DNA of 64,000 bases from contig CM073558.1 in the NCBI GenBank assembly GCA_037074615.1, positions 20,753,001 through 20,817,000 of the forward strand, read 5' to 3'. The DNA comes from Leucaena leucocephala. Taxonomy: Eukaryota; Streptophyta; Magnoliopsida; Fabales; Fabaceae. Below are positions 35,495 through 46,786 of this stretch, in pieces. The translations under genes and the position numbers were made by a program. Each line of letters begins with the position of its first letter. Position 1 is the stretch's first letter. Below the pieces are notes generated by a model, which was not told the origin of the DNA, did not search any database, and worked only from the letters and a program-made list of their open reading frames with translations.

Positions 35495-38400
35495 TCAGCA
35501 TTTAGGAAGATCTTTAGGAGGTGGTATCAATGATTGTTTGGGACCTTTTCCATTATCCACCAAAAATGCCATCTTTAATCCCCATGTTGTGTGCACCTCA
35601 AAATGACAGTGCATGAACCATACTCCTGTAAAACATAAAAACAAATTGTCAAGAAATTCAAGTTTGAACTTGAAACGCAAAACTCTCTTAAAATGATCCG
35701 ACCAAACTTTTAGGAAAAACTATTATAGAGTCCTACATAAGCAATTAACAACAAGTGAGCATCATGACAATGACAAGATGGATGTAGGAAATTACAACAA
35801 CTTTTTAGTAATTAGATTGTTTATGTGGGACTGCACAGTAATTTTCCTAAACTTTTAATACTTCATGATGAAGAGTGAAATAAGTAGGCACCGAAACTTA
35901 TACCTGGATTATCTGCTCTGAATCTTATAGCAGTCCAGCCTCCAGAGGGAAGTCCAATGGTGTTCCTCTCAACAGGGTCAACAAGATTGAATTTCTTAGG
36001 ATCATTTTTAGGGTCATAATTCCCTACTCCTCTTCCCACAACAAAGAAATTAAACCCATGAAGATGAATGGGGTGGCTTTCTGGTGCAATAATCCCAGTG
36101 TCTTGCAAAACAAGCTGCACTGTAGAATTAAAAGGAAGCCTGTAAAGCTTTGTTGCAGCATTGGTCTGCAAATTTGCAGGACCAGAACCTGTGAAATTAA
36201 ACACATGAGGTGGCTTAGCAGGGAAATCTGTGGTGAAGACCCCAGGGATGTTGAAATAATGTGCTTGAAGTAAGGCAGTGTTTGGCATGACAAAAGTCAC
36301 ATTGTTCACAGCAGCAACAACTCTACTCCCATTTGCTTCTTTACAAGAAGGGCATGGGTTAATTCCTAAGCCAACAGTGAAGAACAGTGAATGGTCAATC
36401 TTCAAAGGGAAATTTGCTGGGTACTTCTTGGAATTCAAGCTTCTGAGAGAATCAATGAATTTATTTGCAACTTGTGTTGCATTTTTAGGAGGAGGGGTTG
36501 TGAGAACTGTAGGAGTATTTGCAGCAGTAACGCCAGTGTAATGAACAGTTGCAGTAGCAGTTAGATTGTCTACAGCAACTGGAGCATCCATGAATGGAGA
36601 AACTGCAACTAAGTACTTTGCAGATTTTTGGTCTGCGTTTAAGAGAACGTTAGTGGTTTGGCCTGGAGCTATAATCACTGTGTCAATCTTGAAGGGCTTT
36701 ACGTAGGTGGCATCAACTTCTACTACAGTTAGAGTATGGCCTGCAATCTTGAAGAAAAGTTCTTCATTGAGTCCAGCGTTGACAAGTCTTAACAAGTAGG
36801 TCTTCCCCTTCTCCACTGGTAGATTGTACACTTCTGCACACAAGAACACAAGTTGAAAGGAGAATGTAAAAGATTGTGACTTTGTATAAAATTCACTTTC
36901 TTGAAGGAACAATTAATTAAAAGTGAAGGGTACCTTGTGAGGAACAATTAGCCACAGTCCCTGGAAGGCCGTTAATGGTATGAGCATCTGAGACATTTGG
37001 TGCCAATCCTGATTTCAAAGCTTCATTGATGACAGCTTCAGTATCAGATTTCCACCATTCTCCTACAAATATGGAGGGATAGAGTCAAAGATCGGTCTTA
37101 GAAAAACCACTAGTGCAGAAAGGCCTTTTTACACCGGTTCTACAGCTGGTGTTGATATAGCTTGTGTAGAAAGTATTAGACTTTCTACATCGGTTTTACA
37201 ACTACCATTGTAGGATTTTTTTTTTTTAAGAAAAAAGGGAAATATGGGTGTGTTTTGGATCACCTAGTACGACAACCAGTTCATCATCTGGTTTTGGAAA
37301 AGGATAAGGAACACCACGTTTTGGCAATATAACTATGGCACCGTGAACAGTTGACCTTAGCCAGTTAACATGTGCATGATACCAAAGAGTCCCTCTTTGG
37401 CCTGTGAGGGTGAAGTTGTACAGATAGCTTTGCCCTGGCTGGATAGGACACTGCGTGATATACGCCGGGCCATCAGCCCAACCGGTTCGCAGTTGCCGGA
37501 CACCGTGCCTACAAGTGCAAAACAAATTTGTTATTCTTGAATTAGAGAAACAGACACTAAGAGCATGAAGTTTCATATTGTCATTGGATTACAAGGTCAT
37601 TGCTATGAAGCTTGTTATTATTATGTTTTCTTGGATTGAAGCGAATGAATGAATTGTGTGAGGCTTACGTACCAGTGGATGGTGACGTTAACATTGACAT
37701 GATTGCTGACTCTGACGAGAACAGTGTCATCTTCTCTTGCGTAAAGTGTAGGTCCTGGGAATTTGCCGTTGATGGTGACTATAGATTTGCTTGAACATAA
37801 CCTTGTGTAATTCTTCATAACCACCTGCAACCACATTTAGAGCACAATATGTAAGTTTGAATAAGTGCTTGTGGGTGGAACAATAAGTGACTAATAAACC
37901 ATAATTAGGTGGTGATGATTTAACAGGGTTCACCTTCCATTTAATTACCATTTTTAAAATGTGAGTTATGTGTTTCTGGTTTCAATTTGCATATATAAAA
38001 CTTGCTTTTAAAAAAGAATTGAATACAAGTAAAAAATAATTATCAAATAAATTGATGGTATAAGATATTTCATGAATTTTTATATTATATATAAAGTTAG
38101 AGCAGCCTGAAAATATGTAAGAAGTATACAAATTTTAAAGATAAGAAATCAACTCAGATTACTTGATGTATTGATGAGAATTAATCAGTGATTATTATTT
38201 ATTTTTACCAACATAATGCGATATGATATGACATATAATTGATGAGAATATATGAAAAAAGTAATCTCCAACATCAATATATAGTTGAAATCCATATCTT
38301 GACTCGATATAATATTTTCGTTTCGTGGAGGGTTCAAATCCAACATGATGATGGCTAATCTACCACACATTTTATTCTTCAAAACCTTTTTTTGTAGACC

Positions 38401-38872
38401 TGATTTTTAAAATAAGCTTAATGCATAATCGAACCAAAAAACCGCTTCTGAATTACTTAGTCTGTGTTTGTATTACAGTTATTTCGTGTTTCAAAACAAC
38501 GTAACTAATAAATGGAACAACAGGCATGTGTCTGGTTGCTTCTTGCAAACGTATATATATGCTTAGAGGTCTTTAACACAAAAACAAACACAGTATCTAT
38601 TAATCATTCACCTCCTTTGTTACAATTGCATGCTTTGATGAAATGATTATTCAGAAAAGTGTTCATGAAAAAGATGGTGGGATATAATAAATCTATGTTA
38701 CTATAAGCTTCCAAGTTTAGAAGCCCTCTAAAATGGCGCAAAAAATGTATCATGAAAGTATGTAAGTGAATTGATTGATGCTCACATTGAATTTGTAGTG
38801 CCTCACTCTGCACTCAACCACAACAGGAAGAATGAAGAGAAAGAGAAGTAGAAATCGACCCCAAGAATCCAT
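35495..38872 (-). CDS. LAC: Laccase of the lignin (LAC4/IRX12-like) group, 6 exons
   Basis: Secreted multicopper oxidase that oxidises monolignols in the cell wall. Exons 38872-38786, 37824-37673, 37508-37264, 37062-36934, 36833-35904 and 35625-35495 join in frame to 557 residues. Residues 1-21 are a signal peptide (FLLLFLFILPVVVEC). Copper ligands are intact: HWHG (79-82), HAH (124-126), HPIHLHG (458-464) and HCHFEVH (520-526), with Leu531 in the type-1 axial position. Stretches such as NEALKSGLAPNVSDAH and FVMPNTALLQAHYFN, and the end PPPKDLPKC, are typical of the LAC4/LAC11/LAC17 set; the exact orthologue is uncertain. An in-frame ATG two codons upstream (38878) could also start it. Exon 5 holds a near-perfect miR397 site. 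Introns 3 and 5 carry transposon fragments. TATA and AC elements precede the gene. Confidence 0.95.
35711..35849. mobile_element. Short TIR MITE in laccase intron 5
   Basis: Left end TAGGAAAAACTATTATAGAG and right end (reverse complement) TAGGAAAATTACTGTGCAGT are the start of ~35-bp terminal inverted repeats that continue through the ACATAAGCAAT / ATTGTTTATGT pair. AACTTT flanks both sides (35705-35710 and 35850-35855) as a possible 6-bp target duplication. The interior AACAACAAGTGAGCA and the right end also occur at 46650-46782. Non-coding, 139 bp. Confidence 0.75.
36764..36784 (-). promoter_or_regulatory. miR397-like target site in laccase exon 5
   Basis: The plus strand (antisense to the mRNA) reads TCATTGAGTCCAGCGTTGAC at 36764-36783. 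Against conserved plant miR397, 18 of the first 19 positions agree. The one true mismatch is at miRNA position 10, and the last two positions form G:U pairs in the RNA duplex. miR397 is an established regulator of lignin laccases. The mismatch sits at the slicing centre, so regulation may be weakened or by translational block. Confidence 0.65.
37108..37205. mobile_element. Possible CACTA-type transposon end in laccase intron 3
   Basis: Begins CACTAGTGCAGAAAGGCC and holds subterminal units TTTTTACACCGGTTCTACA and TTTCTACATCGGTTTTACA, as seen in plant CACTA (CMC) ends. No matching opposite end is seen within the intron, so it is a fragment or solo end. The assignment rests on motif resemblance. 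Confidence 0.45.
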
Positions 38873-39017
38873 TGACATCAACTTTCACACAGAGATATCA
38901 GTCTCCTTCTTCTTCTTCTTCTTCTTCACCTCTCCCTCACTGATCTCTCTGTGTTATCTTGTACTTGAAGAAGTGGCATGCTTGAGTTGCATTCATGGAC
39001 GACTGGCCAACGCACAG

Positions 39018-39026
39018 TTTTATAGG
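39018..39026 (-). promoter_or_regulatory. TATA box of the laccase gene
   Basis: On the minus strand CTATAAAAC lies about 145 bp upstream of the start codon, with a CT/GA-rich leader between, as expected for a plant TATA promoter. Confidence 0.6.
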
Positions 39027-39066
39027 CAGTGGCAACTAGGCATTGCTACAACGTCGTTTTTACTCA

Positions 39067-39077
39067 GTTAGGTAGGT
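39067..39077 (-). promoter_or_regulatory. Overlapping AC-I and AC-III elements (lignin MYB sites) upstream of laccase
   Basis: The minus strand reads ACCTACCTAAC, which contains ACCTACC (AC-I) and ACCTAAC (AC-III) overlapping by three bases. It sits about 40 bp upstream of the TATA box. These elements bind R2R3-MYB activators of lignin genes such as MYB46, MYB58 and MYB63. Binding here is inference. Confidence 0.6.
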
Positions 39078-39109
39078 TGAGTGGAGCTAGCAGGTATCAT
39101 CCTTGGAAA

Positions 39110-41100
39110 CTAAGAGAAAAGACAGACAAAGCCTTCTAGTTATCCCATGATGTCTTGCATGTCACGTAAAGCTCATATATTTTCTAACATATATATACCA
39201 TATCAACCACTTTATTTACAACACATATTTTTTGCCTGAATAAACCTTATTTATTATATACACACACACATGTATTAAGCCATCTAATATTGTCAACAGA
39301 AGATGCCCTTGAATGTGAGTTGCTGGAAAATATATATAATCAGTCTTAGGTTATATATATATTTTTTATAGGCTGGTGGGTGTGTCAAAGTTTAGCTCGA
39401 GGACAATAAAGAAGTATGTTTGCTACATATACATATATTTATTAAATTATATTAAATGGAGATGTTTATTTGAATAATTACCTATTTTTAATGAATCTTA
39501 CCTACTTAAGAACATCTCTCGAGTGACAAGTTCAGAAGCTGCTTTCTGCATATCCACTATAACTAATTTAGCATTAACCTATATAGATAGTTAGGTTAAC
39601 CAAGGAGGAGGCGATAAAAAAACTCTTGTTCATGTTGCTGGGGGGAATTAATGTTGCAAAAGAAGATAGATCCATGAATCATATTGTTAATCCAGCAAGT
39701 ACAGTCAATTAGGTGAAGTTACCAAATTTAAATGACCTTCCTGACTGGCTCTCTTGAAATTATTACAACATATACTCTTAATAATTGCTTGTATGATTCT
39801 TTCTTTCTTGTCGATTATATATTCTCACCAACAGGAAATTAATATTTACCTGAGAAAACAAGGGCAAATATATTGGTGAACAAAAAGTTCTTTATTAACT
39901 ATACATTTTGATATTATATTTGTTAATAATCAAAATGTGGCATAAAGCTACAAGCAGCCTATTAACACAAATATATTTTAAAATTTTTCCTATAAAATTA
40001 TATTTTTATACTTCATTTTATCCTTAATATAATAATTAGTTTATAGTATAAATTCTAAATAGTATCAAAACTCCCTTAATGCATTACAACTTTGAGGGTT
40101 ACATCACTAGTTCTTTTGTTTTTTTTTTTTGGCCAGTAGGATTATTTTTATGACAAATATAATTCGGAGGGTCACACACGAGATTCATGTGCCAAATTCT
40201 AGAAGTTAGACATGTTACTTTCAACCTAATGTGGAGGATTAAGAAAGATCAACATATCTGATGTTATATAAGTGGGTTCATTTTTCATTATGCACTATAT
40301 GTGAGTTAAACATATATATTCTCAAAAATTTGCCCACAGATTAAATTAATTATATGTGTGTGTGTGTGTGCTTTGATTGGCTCCAAGAAGCAAGGACACA
40401 ACATATTCATAATTACAGTAAAGTTTAAAATGCTGATAAGTAATTTAATTAGTGAGGATCGCGCGGATCTATTATAGATCTTGTGCCATCTACAAAATCA
40501 TGAAAGAAACGAAGTTTATATGTAGTTTTCGAATATTTATGATCATCCTCGTTACATCAAACAACATCATCAAAGACGAGACTATTTTTTGAAGAAAAAA
40601 AAAATAACAAGTGGGCAAGTAAGAAAGGAATATTATTATTAAAAGATGGTTGAGAGATGGCTTTCAGGTCATTAATCAGAATACGGTAGTGGGAATGTAG
40701 ATGAAGATTAGTTTGAAAGCCAAGACTAACCCGACGTTGGGTAAGTAACAACTAACAAGCCCTGTCACATTCCTGTCTGTTCGGTTCTATCTAGATTTCC
40801 TCTAATTTCATTAAATAGAAATACAAAAGGGAATATTAAGAATAATCATAAGAATTTATAACAATATATAACAGAACAAATTAACCCCACTTGTGAAAAG
40901 AAAGGAAGACGATGAGAATTAGGTTAACAGTCAAATTTGGACAGAGACGAGTCCACGTCGGGCTGTTTGTTGTCGAAGATGGTACGGAAGGTGATACTTT
41001 TTAATCATCTCATGCCCAGCGACTTTTATTTTATCTTGTTCACACCCGGAATTTCAGTTATATTCAAAATAAAAAAAAATTACTAATTAGGGAAAAATAA
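39110..41100. other. Intergenic region upstream of the laccase
   Basis: AT-rich with short SSRs (AT/CA stretches near 39259-39270, a GT run near 40357-40370). No supportable gene. Confidence 0.55.
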
Positions 41101-41117
41101 AATATAAAATTTTGGGT

Positions 41118-41830
41118 TAACAAAAATTAGGGGAAATCCCAAAAAAAACTATTGGAATTTGCTATATTCTAACATGAAAAAAAAATTCAGATAAGAACCA
41201 TCGGTAATAAATTTATTTTCAAAAATTCTCAAAAAATTCTAAAACTTCATTATAGTTAAATTTATGATGCTAAAAGATAGAAATACCCCATTAATAAAAG
41301 AAAAAAATATAGGGACATTAATAAAATAAATAAAGGCATTAACAAGCTACTATTTATCTTATTAAAACATATATTTATCTTATTAAAATTTATATTTATC
41401 TTATTAAAGTCTATATTATTCTTATCAATATTCTTATTTATCTTATTAATTTTTTATTGCTCTTCTTAAAACTCGCATTCTCGTTGTTATACGCTTATTT
41501 ATCTTATTAATACCCTTATTTATATTATAAATTTTTTTATTGTTCTTATTAATTAACATATTTCTCTTATTAATATCTCTATTTATATTATTAATATTTT
41601 TATTATTTTTATTAAAATTATATTCTTCTTGTTAATATCCATATTTATCTTATTAATTTTTTTATTATTTTTATCAAAATACCTATTTTGCTTTTTTTAT
41701 TTGTGAGATATTTTCATATTTTAGCATTGTAAAGTTAATTTTACTTCGTCCACTTGAGCTCAAACAAAATTTTAGATTTTTTTAGAACCTTTAGAAATAA
41801 ATTTGGTACTGCGGTCAGATTTTTCCCTTT
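41118..41830. mobile_element. Foldback-type element with internal minisatellite
   Basis: Left arm (about 41118-41250, starting GGGGAAATC and containing AATAAATTTATTTTCAAAAA and TTCTAAAACTT) is imperfectly inverted to the right arm (about 41690-41830, containing AAATTTTAGATTTTTTTAGAA, AAATAAATTTGG and ending GATTTTTCCC). Between them many imperfect repeats of TTATTTATCTTATTAA-type words fill 41340-41680. Long arms plus a repeated core suggest a foldback or MULE-type non-autonomous element. Confidence 0.5.
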
Positions 41831-41849
41831 AACATTTGTAAATGCCAAA

Positions 41850-42900
41850 AATATGTGAAAGTTCAGGGTTAAACGACCATTTTGCCCTCGTATATTTTAC
41901 TAATTGACGTCTTTGCCCTCTGCCTACTTCATCTTTCATCTCTCTTCAGCCTCCCTCCTCTGCCCAGAAGACGGTGACAACTCCAGCAATGACGGCGGAA
42001 GACGACGTCGAATCCGGTGAGTAGACGGCCTTCGTCGTCTCTCCCACTTCTTCAGCCTCCATCCCCTTCGTCTTCCTCTACCGTATTCTCATCTTCTCAT
42101 GGGGTTCTTGCTGGTAGTGGGAGAAGATCTACAAGCTAGGCTCTGAGAGGACAACGATGAAGGCGACAGAGGACGGTAGACTTCACCGTGCTCTTCGATT
42201 TCGCCAGCTCTTCTTCGGTTGTCAGTTCGAAATCTGGTCTTTGATTTGAAATCGCCGTCGTCCTCCAGATCCGTTGCCGTCGACATTGTTGATTTAATGG
42301 GAGATGAAGATGGTGGAAGCCTGAGATAATGAAGGTGGCCGGCATCTTTAAAATTATCGATTCAACATCTTGCCGTCGAACGTCGTCCTCCACCAAACGT
42401 TGTCCTCTGCCATCGAAGCTTCTCCATCCTCTTTCTCCTTGAATTCATTCTTTATTTTTTTTATTTTTTCTGGAAATCGGGAATTTGTTTATTATTGTTT
42501 TGATTTTTCTAGGAGTTTAGTTGAAACTGGGAATTTGTTTATGATGTTAAAGGTACTCCCTTTCCTTTTTCTTCATCAGATTCATATCACTTGCGTTTCA
42601 TTTGATGCTTCTAAAGGGTGTGAATTTGCTGGCTCATGCTGTTAGATTCATGCAATCGGTCTGGTTACAAGGCAAAAATTGTGGGTTCTTGATATTATGG
42701 TTTGTTTATAATTTATTGTAATCGGCGATTTGTTTATGTTTGCTTTCTGCAAAACTTGTGCTGCTCTTTCTACTGTTTGTTTGGGCATTCATGGGGTATT
42801 GGAAAGGAAAAGTAGAGACGTGGAGAGAGGATAGGGGATGAACATTTTGGTCTTTCCCCATAATTTTAAAATATTACTATGAGAACTCCCTTCGGTTATT
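41850..42900. mobile_element. Possible Pack-MULE-like element carrying a gene-like segment
   Basis: AAACGACCATTTTGCCCTCG on the left and AACATTTTGGTCTTTCCCC (inverted sense) on the right are similar terminal words of the kind seen at Mutator-like elements. Between them (about 41940-42650) the sequence is GC-richer than anything nearby, with an initial ATGACGGCGGAAGACGAC frame that reaches a GT donor or stop within a dozen codons. No protein family is recognised. Ends are approximate and the assignment is tentative. Confidence 0.4.
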
Positions 42901-42959
42901 TAAAATATTACAATGAGTACCCCACCTCAGTTATTTATAAACCTTATAGTTTTAATTTG

Positions 42960-44100
42960 GGTTTTCTTATTTTTTTTAAAAGAAAATAAAAATAAAAGAT
43001 TTTTTAAAATTTAAAAAGATAAAAGTATTTTTTTTTAAAATAGATTGACCCCTTACCTAATTTATCTCTTATAAATTTAAAATAAAAATAAAAATTATTC
43101 TTTTAACTATTTATATTTTTATAATAGAATTTATAATTTTTATAATAATTTTAATAATTTTTTAAAAATATTTATAATTTTAAAATTAAAATTAATTATT
43201 TTTAAGTTTATAACTCACTAATTTATAATTTTAATAATAATTTTAACTAAAATATTTATAATTTTAAAATTATAATTAATTATTTTTAAGTATGTAATTT
43301 TTATAATAAAATTTATAATTTTAATAATAATTTTTATAATTTTTTAAAGATATTTATAAATATAAAATTAAAATTAATTGTTGTTAGATTTACAATTTAT
43401 CAAGTATCATTTGCAATTTTAATAATATTTTTTAATAATTTTAACTAAAATATTTATAACTTTAAAATTATAATTAATTAATTTTATGTTTATAACTTTT
43501 ATAATGAGATTTATAATTTTAATAATATTTTTAATAATTTTAACTAAAATATTTATAATTCTAAATTTATAACTAATTCATTTTAGATTTGTAACTTTTA
43601 TAATATGATTTATAATTTTAATAATAATTTTTATAACTCTCTATAATATATTTATAATTTTTAAATTAGACCAATTGCTTTCGAGTTTATAAATTCTCTA
43701 ATGATATTTATAATTTTAATAATTATTTTGACAATTTTTCTTAAAATATTTATAACTATAAAATTATAATTAATTACTTTTAAATTTACAACTTTTACAA
43801 TATAATTTACAATTTTAATAATAATTTTTACAATTTTTCTTAAAATATTTAAAAATTTAAAATTTAAAATAATTATTTTCGAGTTTGTAATTCTTGCAAT
43901 AATATTTATAACTTCAATAATATTTTGATAACTCTCACGCAGATATTTATAACTCTAAAAATATATTTGCAATTACTTTTGATACATTTGCAATTATTTT
44001 TGAGTTTTTAACCCCTACAATAGAATTTATAATTTTAATAATAGTTTTTATAACTCTCATAAAGATATTTATAATTCCAGGGATAATTTAGTTTTTTCAC
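42960..44100. repeat. Decayed AT-rich tandem-like repeat block
   Basis: About 1.1 kb in which the words TATAATTTTAATAATAATTT, AAATATTTATAATTTTAAAA and TTAATTATTTTTAAGTTTA recur in the same order roughly every 110-130 bases, about eight times, with divergence. Period and copy number are eyeball estimates. It follows the gene-fragment element at 41.9-42.9 kb. Confidence 0.55.
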
Positions 44101-46000
44101 CTAAATTTATAAAGATATATTAAATCTCATGTCTAATCTATCAGTTTAAATATTCTTATACTTATTTTATTATTTTTAAATTCACATAGTTTTTTATTGT
44201 TTTTTCCTTTTTCCTTTTAATTTTTTAGATCATTTTCTCCAAAACTTAATCAATTTGATAAAAATCAATTAACGAATTTTTCTAGTCAAATTAAAACAAG
44301 TAGGTTTAAACTAAAATTAAAATTAAAATTATTAATAATAAAAATTTATACTAGGATAAATGTTGCGTTAAAAAGTAGGAAATTAGTATCTCAAAGTTTT
44401 TCCTAAGATATATATATGTTAAATATTTTTTTACGTATATTTTTTTTTAAAAAAGTGTTAAGCTTATACACGATATAAGAATATAATAAATTTTTTTAAG
44501 TAATATTAATACTAGATAGGATAAACTTTTAATTACTCTCAAATATAAATTTATACTTTAAGAAGTTAAGATATATTTCTAAATATTATAATTAGAATTA
44601 TAATAAAATAATATTTATTAAAAATCAAATGGGCCCTAAATTATATATCAAATATTTAATATTTAAGTAGGGCCCTAAGCATGTAGGATATGCTTGGTTG
44701 GGGAGAATTGAAAATGGAGGAGCCTTATTTAATATAATAAAAGTTATTTTTAGTTTTTATTTTTAATACTTTGAATCATTTTAATTTTATAAAAAAAATT
44801 AAGAATTAAGATAATAGAAATATAAATAAAATTTTTAGATCATTAGTTTCAAAATTTTTAAAGAACTTTAACCCTTCTCAAATTATAAAAATAATATTTT
44901 AGATAATTTTATCTCAAATTATAATATATATATATATATATATTAATTTTTTATTCATTTCTATCATAATAAATAAATTTTTAAAGCTTATTTTTAATTT
45001 AATTATACTTTTATTTTTATTTTTACCTTCAATTTCATTAAAGAAAAATGCTTCCAACACCGTCAGAGGTGGGGGATAAAAGGGTGAAAAGGTCAACTAA
45101 GTTACTAAGGTTCTAATATAATTTTCTCAAGTTAAAAAAATGTAACTTTCTTATATAAGATGCATGTTTTAATTTCTATTAAGAAAAAAAGCAGATAAAT
45201 TAAACCATAATATAATGTTTAGTATTAAAAAAAATCTAAAAGAGAAATATAATAAGCACATTTTTCATTTTTTAATAAAAAAATACTTTTCTACTACTAA
45301 ACGTTGCCTCGATGACAAAAAACACTACTAAACGTTATACAAAATTAGTTTCTAAATAAGATTATATGCAGCAGGCAAAAAGAATCGAGAAATTCAATTT
45401 AAAAAATTTCTATTTATAAATTTTATTACCAAGAAAATAATATAATATGTTTTTATAACATAAAGTATCGACATTTTAACAAATTTATATATATTACTTT
45501 ATATTTAAACTCAAGTCTTTCATATGTTAATAAAATTTTTAAATAAGAGAGGCGTGCTTCTAAATTTAAATATATTTTATTAAACTGTGATTAAATTTAT
45601 AAATATGATCAAAGTTATTTAAAATCATATAATCTTATATAGTAACTGCGTAGTTCTCGTCTCACCCACAATTTCCAAAACTTTATGATTTTGGTATCTT
45701 GCCATTCTGTTTATATCATATGTCCCTCAGTTGGACTCTAATCAACCACTTGCCCACTCTTTCCTCGAATGCTAGAGTATATATTGTTCATATTTTTTTT
45801 TTTACCTTCAAATATTAATATGCACTTATCTTTGAGCTCTTTTTATATTCTTAATTGTTTTTGATAAATTTTTATCTTCTTAATTAAGACAAATAATGTT
45901 GTATCTTATCTTGTGCAATTAATTAGCTGACTTTTTATTAGCCAATATTAATTAGTTGTCGTCAAAAGAGCAACTGACTATATCGAAACCACCTCGTCTT
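44101..46000. other. AT-rich intergenic region
   Basis: No gene. Contains a decayed family R repeat (44450-44625) and an AT run near 44924-44942. Confidence 0.6.
44450..44625 (+). repeat. Dispersed repeat family R, decayed copy
   Basis: AAGTAATATTAATACTAGATAGGATAAACTTTTAATTAC-like order, then ATAAATTTATACTTTAAGAAGTTAAGATATA and TAATAAAATAATATTTATTA, parallels 25755-25935 block by block, though diverged. Confidence 0.4.
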
Positions 46001-46625
46001 CGTCTTCCTTTGCGTTTCTCCCTGTTATTCCTGCGGACGCTGGTTGACAGCACTAACCTCCAAGATCTCCGTGTTTCGCTCGCATCGTTAATGAACTACG
46101 CATAGCATTACCCTCAAACAACCCCTCTTCATCTTCTTCTTTCTTTGATCTGAATTGCGAACCAGGTATATCCCCTGCTTCTCTTCTCACCCGTATGGTT
46201 CTCGCTTTTCATGATTTTTCTCACTCTCTCTGGGGTGCTTTCCTTGCATGTGTGCTTGCTGGTCACTGATTATTTATGATTCTGCTTCGTTCTGCGAAAA
46301 TCCCGGAGTTTTGTTTTGTGGTGGCTCCAAGTAATGGAATTTTATAATTGACTAATCCCCACAAGTTATTCTACTTTTTTGCATGGCGATGGAAAAGCAA
46401 ACTGCGCTTTTAGAGGCATTTTTCGATATTCCGGTATTCGCGAATCATATATAACTTCATGTTCAGTGCAATTGAGAAGTATTCTAGCCATCGTGAAATG
46501 CATTACTGGGTTCGCATACCTGAATCTTTCAACTATTTCTTTTTTACCTATAATCTTCCGGATTTTATTAATTATTTGGGAAGTTTAATCTATAATGGTG
46601 CTTTCAACTCTTTTTGATCCATATG
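46000..46625 (+). other. Possible leader exon and first intron of the NPF8 pseudogene
   Basis: 46010-46165 is GC-richer, pyrimidine-rich and ends in CGAACCAG followed by GTATATCCCC, which looks like a non-coding leader exon with a splice donor. The following sequence to about 46625 has intron character, and I find no transporter coding sequence in it. Relation to the downstream pseudogene is inferred from position only. Confidence 0.3.
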
Positions 46626-46782
46626 AGTAATTAATTATTAAGAAGTTCTACAACAAGTGAGCAGCAGCATGCCAATAACAAGATACATGATAAGAAATAG
46701 CAGTAGGTCATAGCATATTGATAATTCAAGAGATTTTTTAATTATTAAATTGCTTATATGGGACTTATAGTAGTTTTCCTAA
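46626..46782. mobile_element. Truncated copy of the laccase-intron MITE
   Basis: CAACAAGTGAGCAGCAGCAT and the right end ATTGCTTATATGGGACTTAT...TTTTCCTAA match the MITE in laccase intron 5. The left terminal repeat is missing or decayed. Its right end directly abuts the first recognisable transporter codons. Confidence 0.65.
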
Positions 46783-46786
46783 GCAG

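Noticed and set aside
38330..38345. GAGGGTTCAAATCC resembling a tRNA T-arm or B box in laccase intron 1
   Set aside because: No acceptor stem, anticodon arm or D-arm can be drawn around it, so it is neither a tRNA nor a clear SINE.
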